This document shows, in pieces, positions 63,871 through 64,000 of a stretch of 64,000 nucleotides of DNA. The DNA comes from Macrosoma leucophasiata. Lineage: Eukaryota; Arthropoda; Insecta; Lepidoptera; Hedylidae. Each line of letters starts with the position of its first letter. Position 1 is the first letter of the stretch. The notes under the pieces are model-generated. The model worked only from the letters and a program-made list of their open reading frames with translations, was not told the DNA's origin and ran no database searches. A program made the translations under genes and the position numbers. The DNA lies in the NCBI GenBank assembly GCA_036365455.1, contig JAWQUS010000009.1:6974001-7038000 (forward strand). Direction: 5' to 3'.

Positions 63871-64000
63871 TTTTATATACAACATGTACCGGGAATAAAG
63901 CACACTCTCTAATTAGAACCCGATTAGAAAATCGATTTATAATCATAAAACGTGATTTGAAATTACATGTTTATGTATTAATTTTTTTTATTTCAGATAC
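63871..64000. other. Window end; AT-rich
   Basis: Ends with TTTTTTTATTTCAG at 63983-63996, a good plus-strand acceptor shape, but only four bases follow. Confidence 0.3.

Noticed and set aside
63983..64000. Strong plus-strand splice acceptor at the window end
   Set aside because: Only four following bases; cannot be tested here.

Overview
This window is a piece of an insect nuclear genome, most likely a moth or butterfly (Lepidoptera). The evidence is an intron-bearing insect monocarboxylate-transporter (SLC16, major facilitator superfamily) gene, AT-rich introns, and a dense load of retroposons: tRNA- and 5S-headed SINEs, Jockey-, CR1-, RTE- and R4/Dong-like LINEs, a mariner, and many small TIR elements. 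No prokaryotic genes, CRISPR arrays or operons are present. Most short open frames are chance frames or lie inside repeats.

The one host gene I can reconstruct is the transporter, on the minus strand. Seven coding exons join in phase: 38261-38374 (start codon, Pro-Pro-Glu-Gly-Gly-Trp-Gly signature), 27819-27945, 25267-25689, 24601-24934, 23946-24093, 1125-1269 and 703-894. They give 494 codons, and the C-terminal exon(s) lie beyond position 1. Intron 1 (about 10.3 kb) and intron 5 (about 22.7 kb) hold most of the repeats. Exon 5 has about 41% G/C at third codon positions; exons 6 and 7, across the giant intron, have about 80%.

Layout. 1-24,000: last visible exons, then intron 5 with Jockey and RTE-like relics, a 982-bp TIR element with an internal tandem duplication, a large inverted repeat, a 57-bp minisatellite, and SINEs nested in older repeats. 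24,000-38,400: exons 1-5, with introns carrying SINEs and several MITEs. 38,400-64,000: intergenic as far as I can see. It holds more MITEs, a perfect 54-bp-arm tRNA-SINE palindrome, 5S-derived SINEs, an apparently intact mariner with a 341-codon transposase (54214-55492), a 5'-truncated CR1-like LINE, three R4/Dong-like LINE tails and an L2/CR1-like LINE tail.

Repeat families are lettered here for convenience only. A = about 280-bp A-tailed SINE-like unit (18 copies or fragments). B = about 309-bp tRNA-headed SINE whose 3' end resembles the 3' end of LINE C. D = tRNA-headed SINE that repeatedly forms snap-back palindromes. E = second tRNA-headed SINE. F, G, H, I, K, M, N = 3' ends of longer retroposons. 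J = 5S-rRNA-headed SINE. L, P and the numbered TIR units are MITE-like. Everything was read by eye; no alignment or database search was run.
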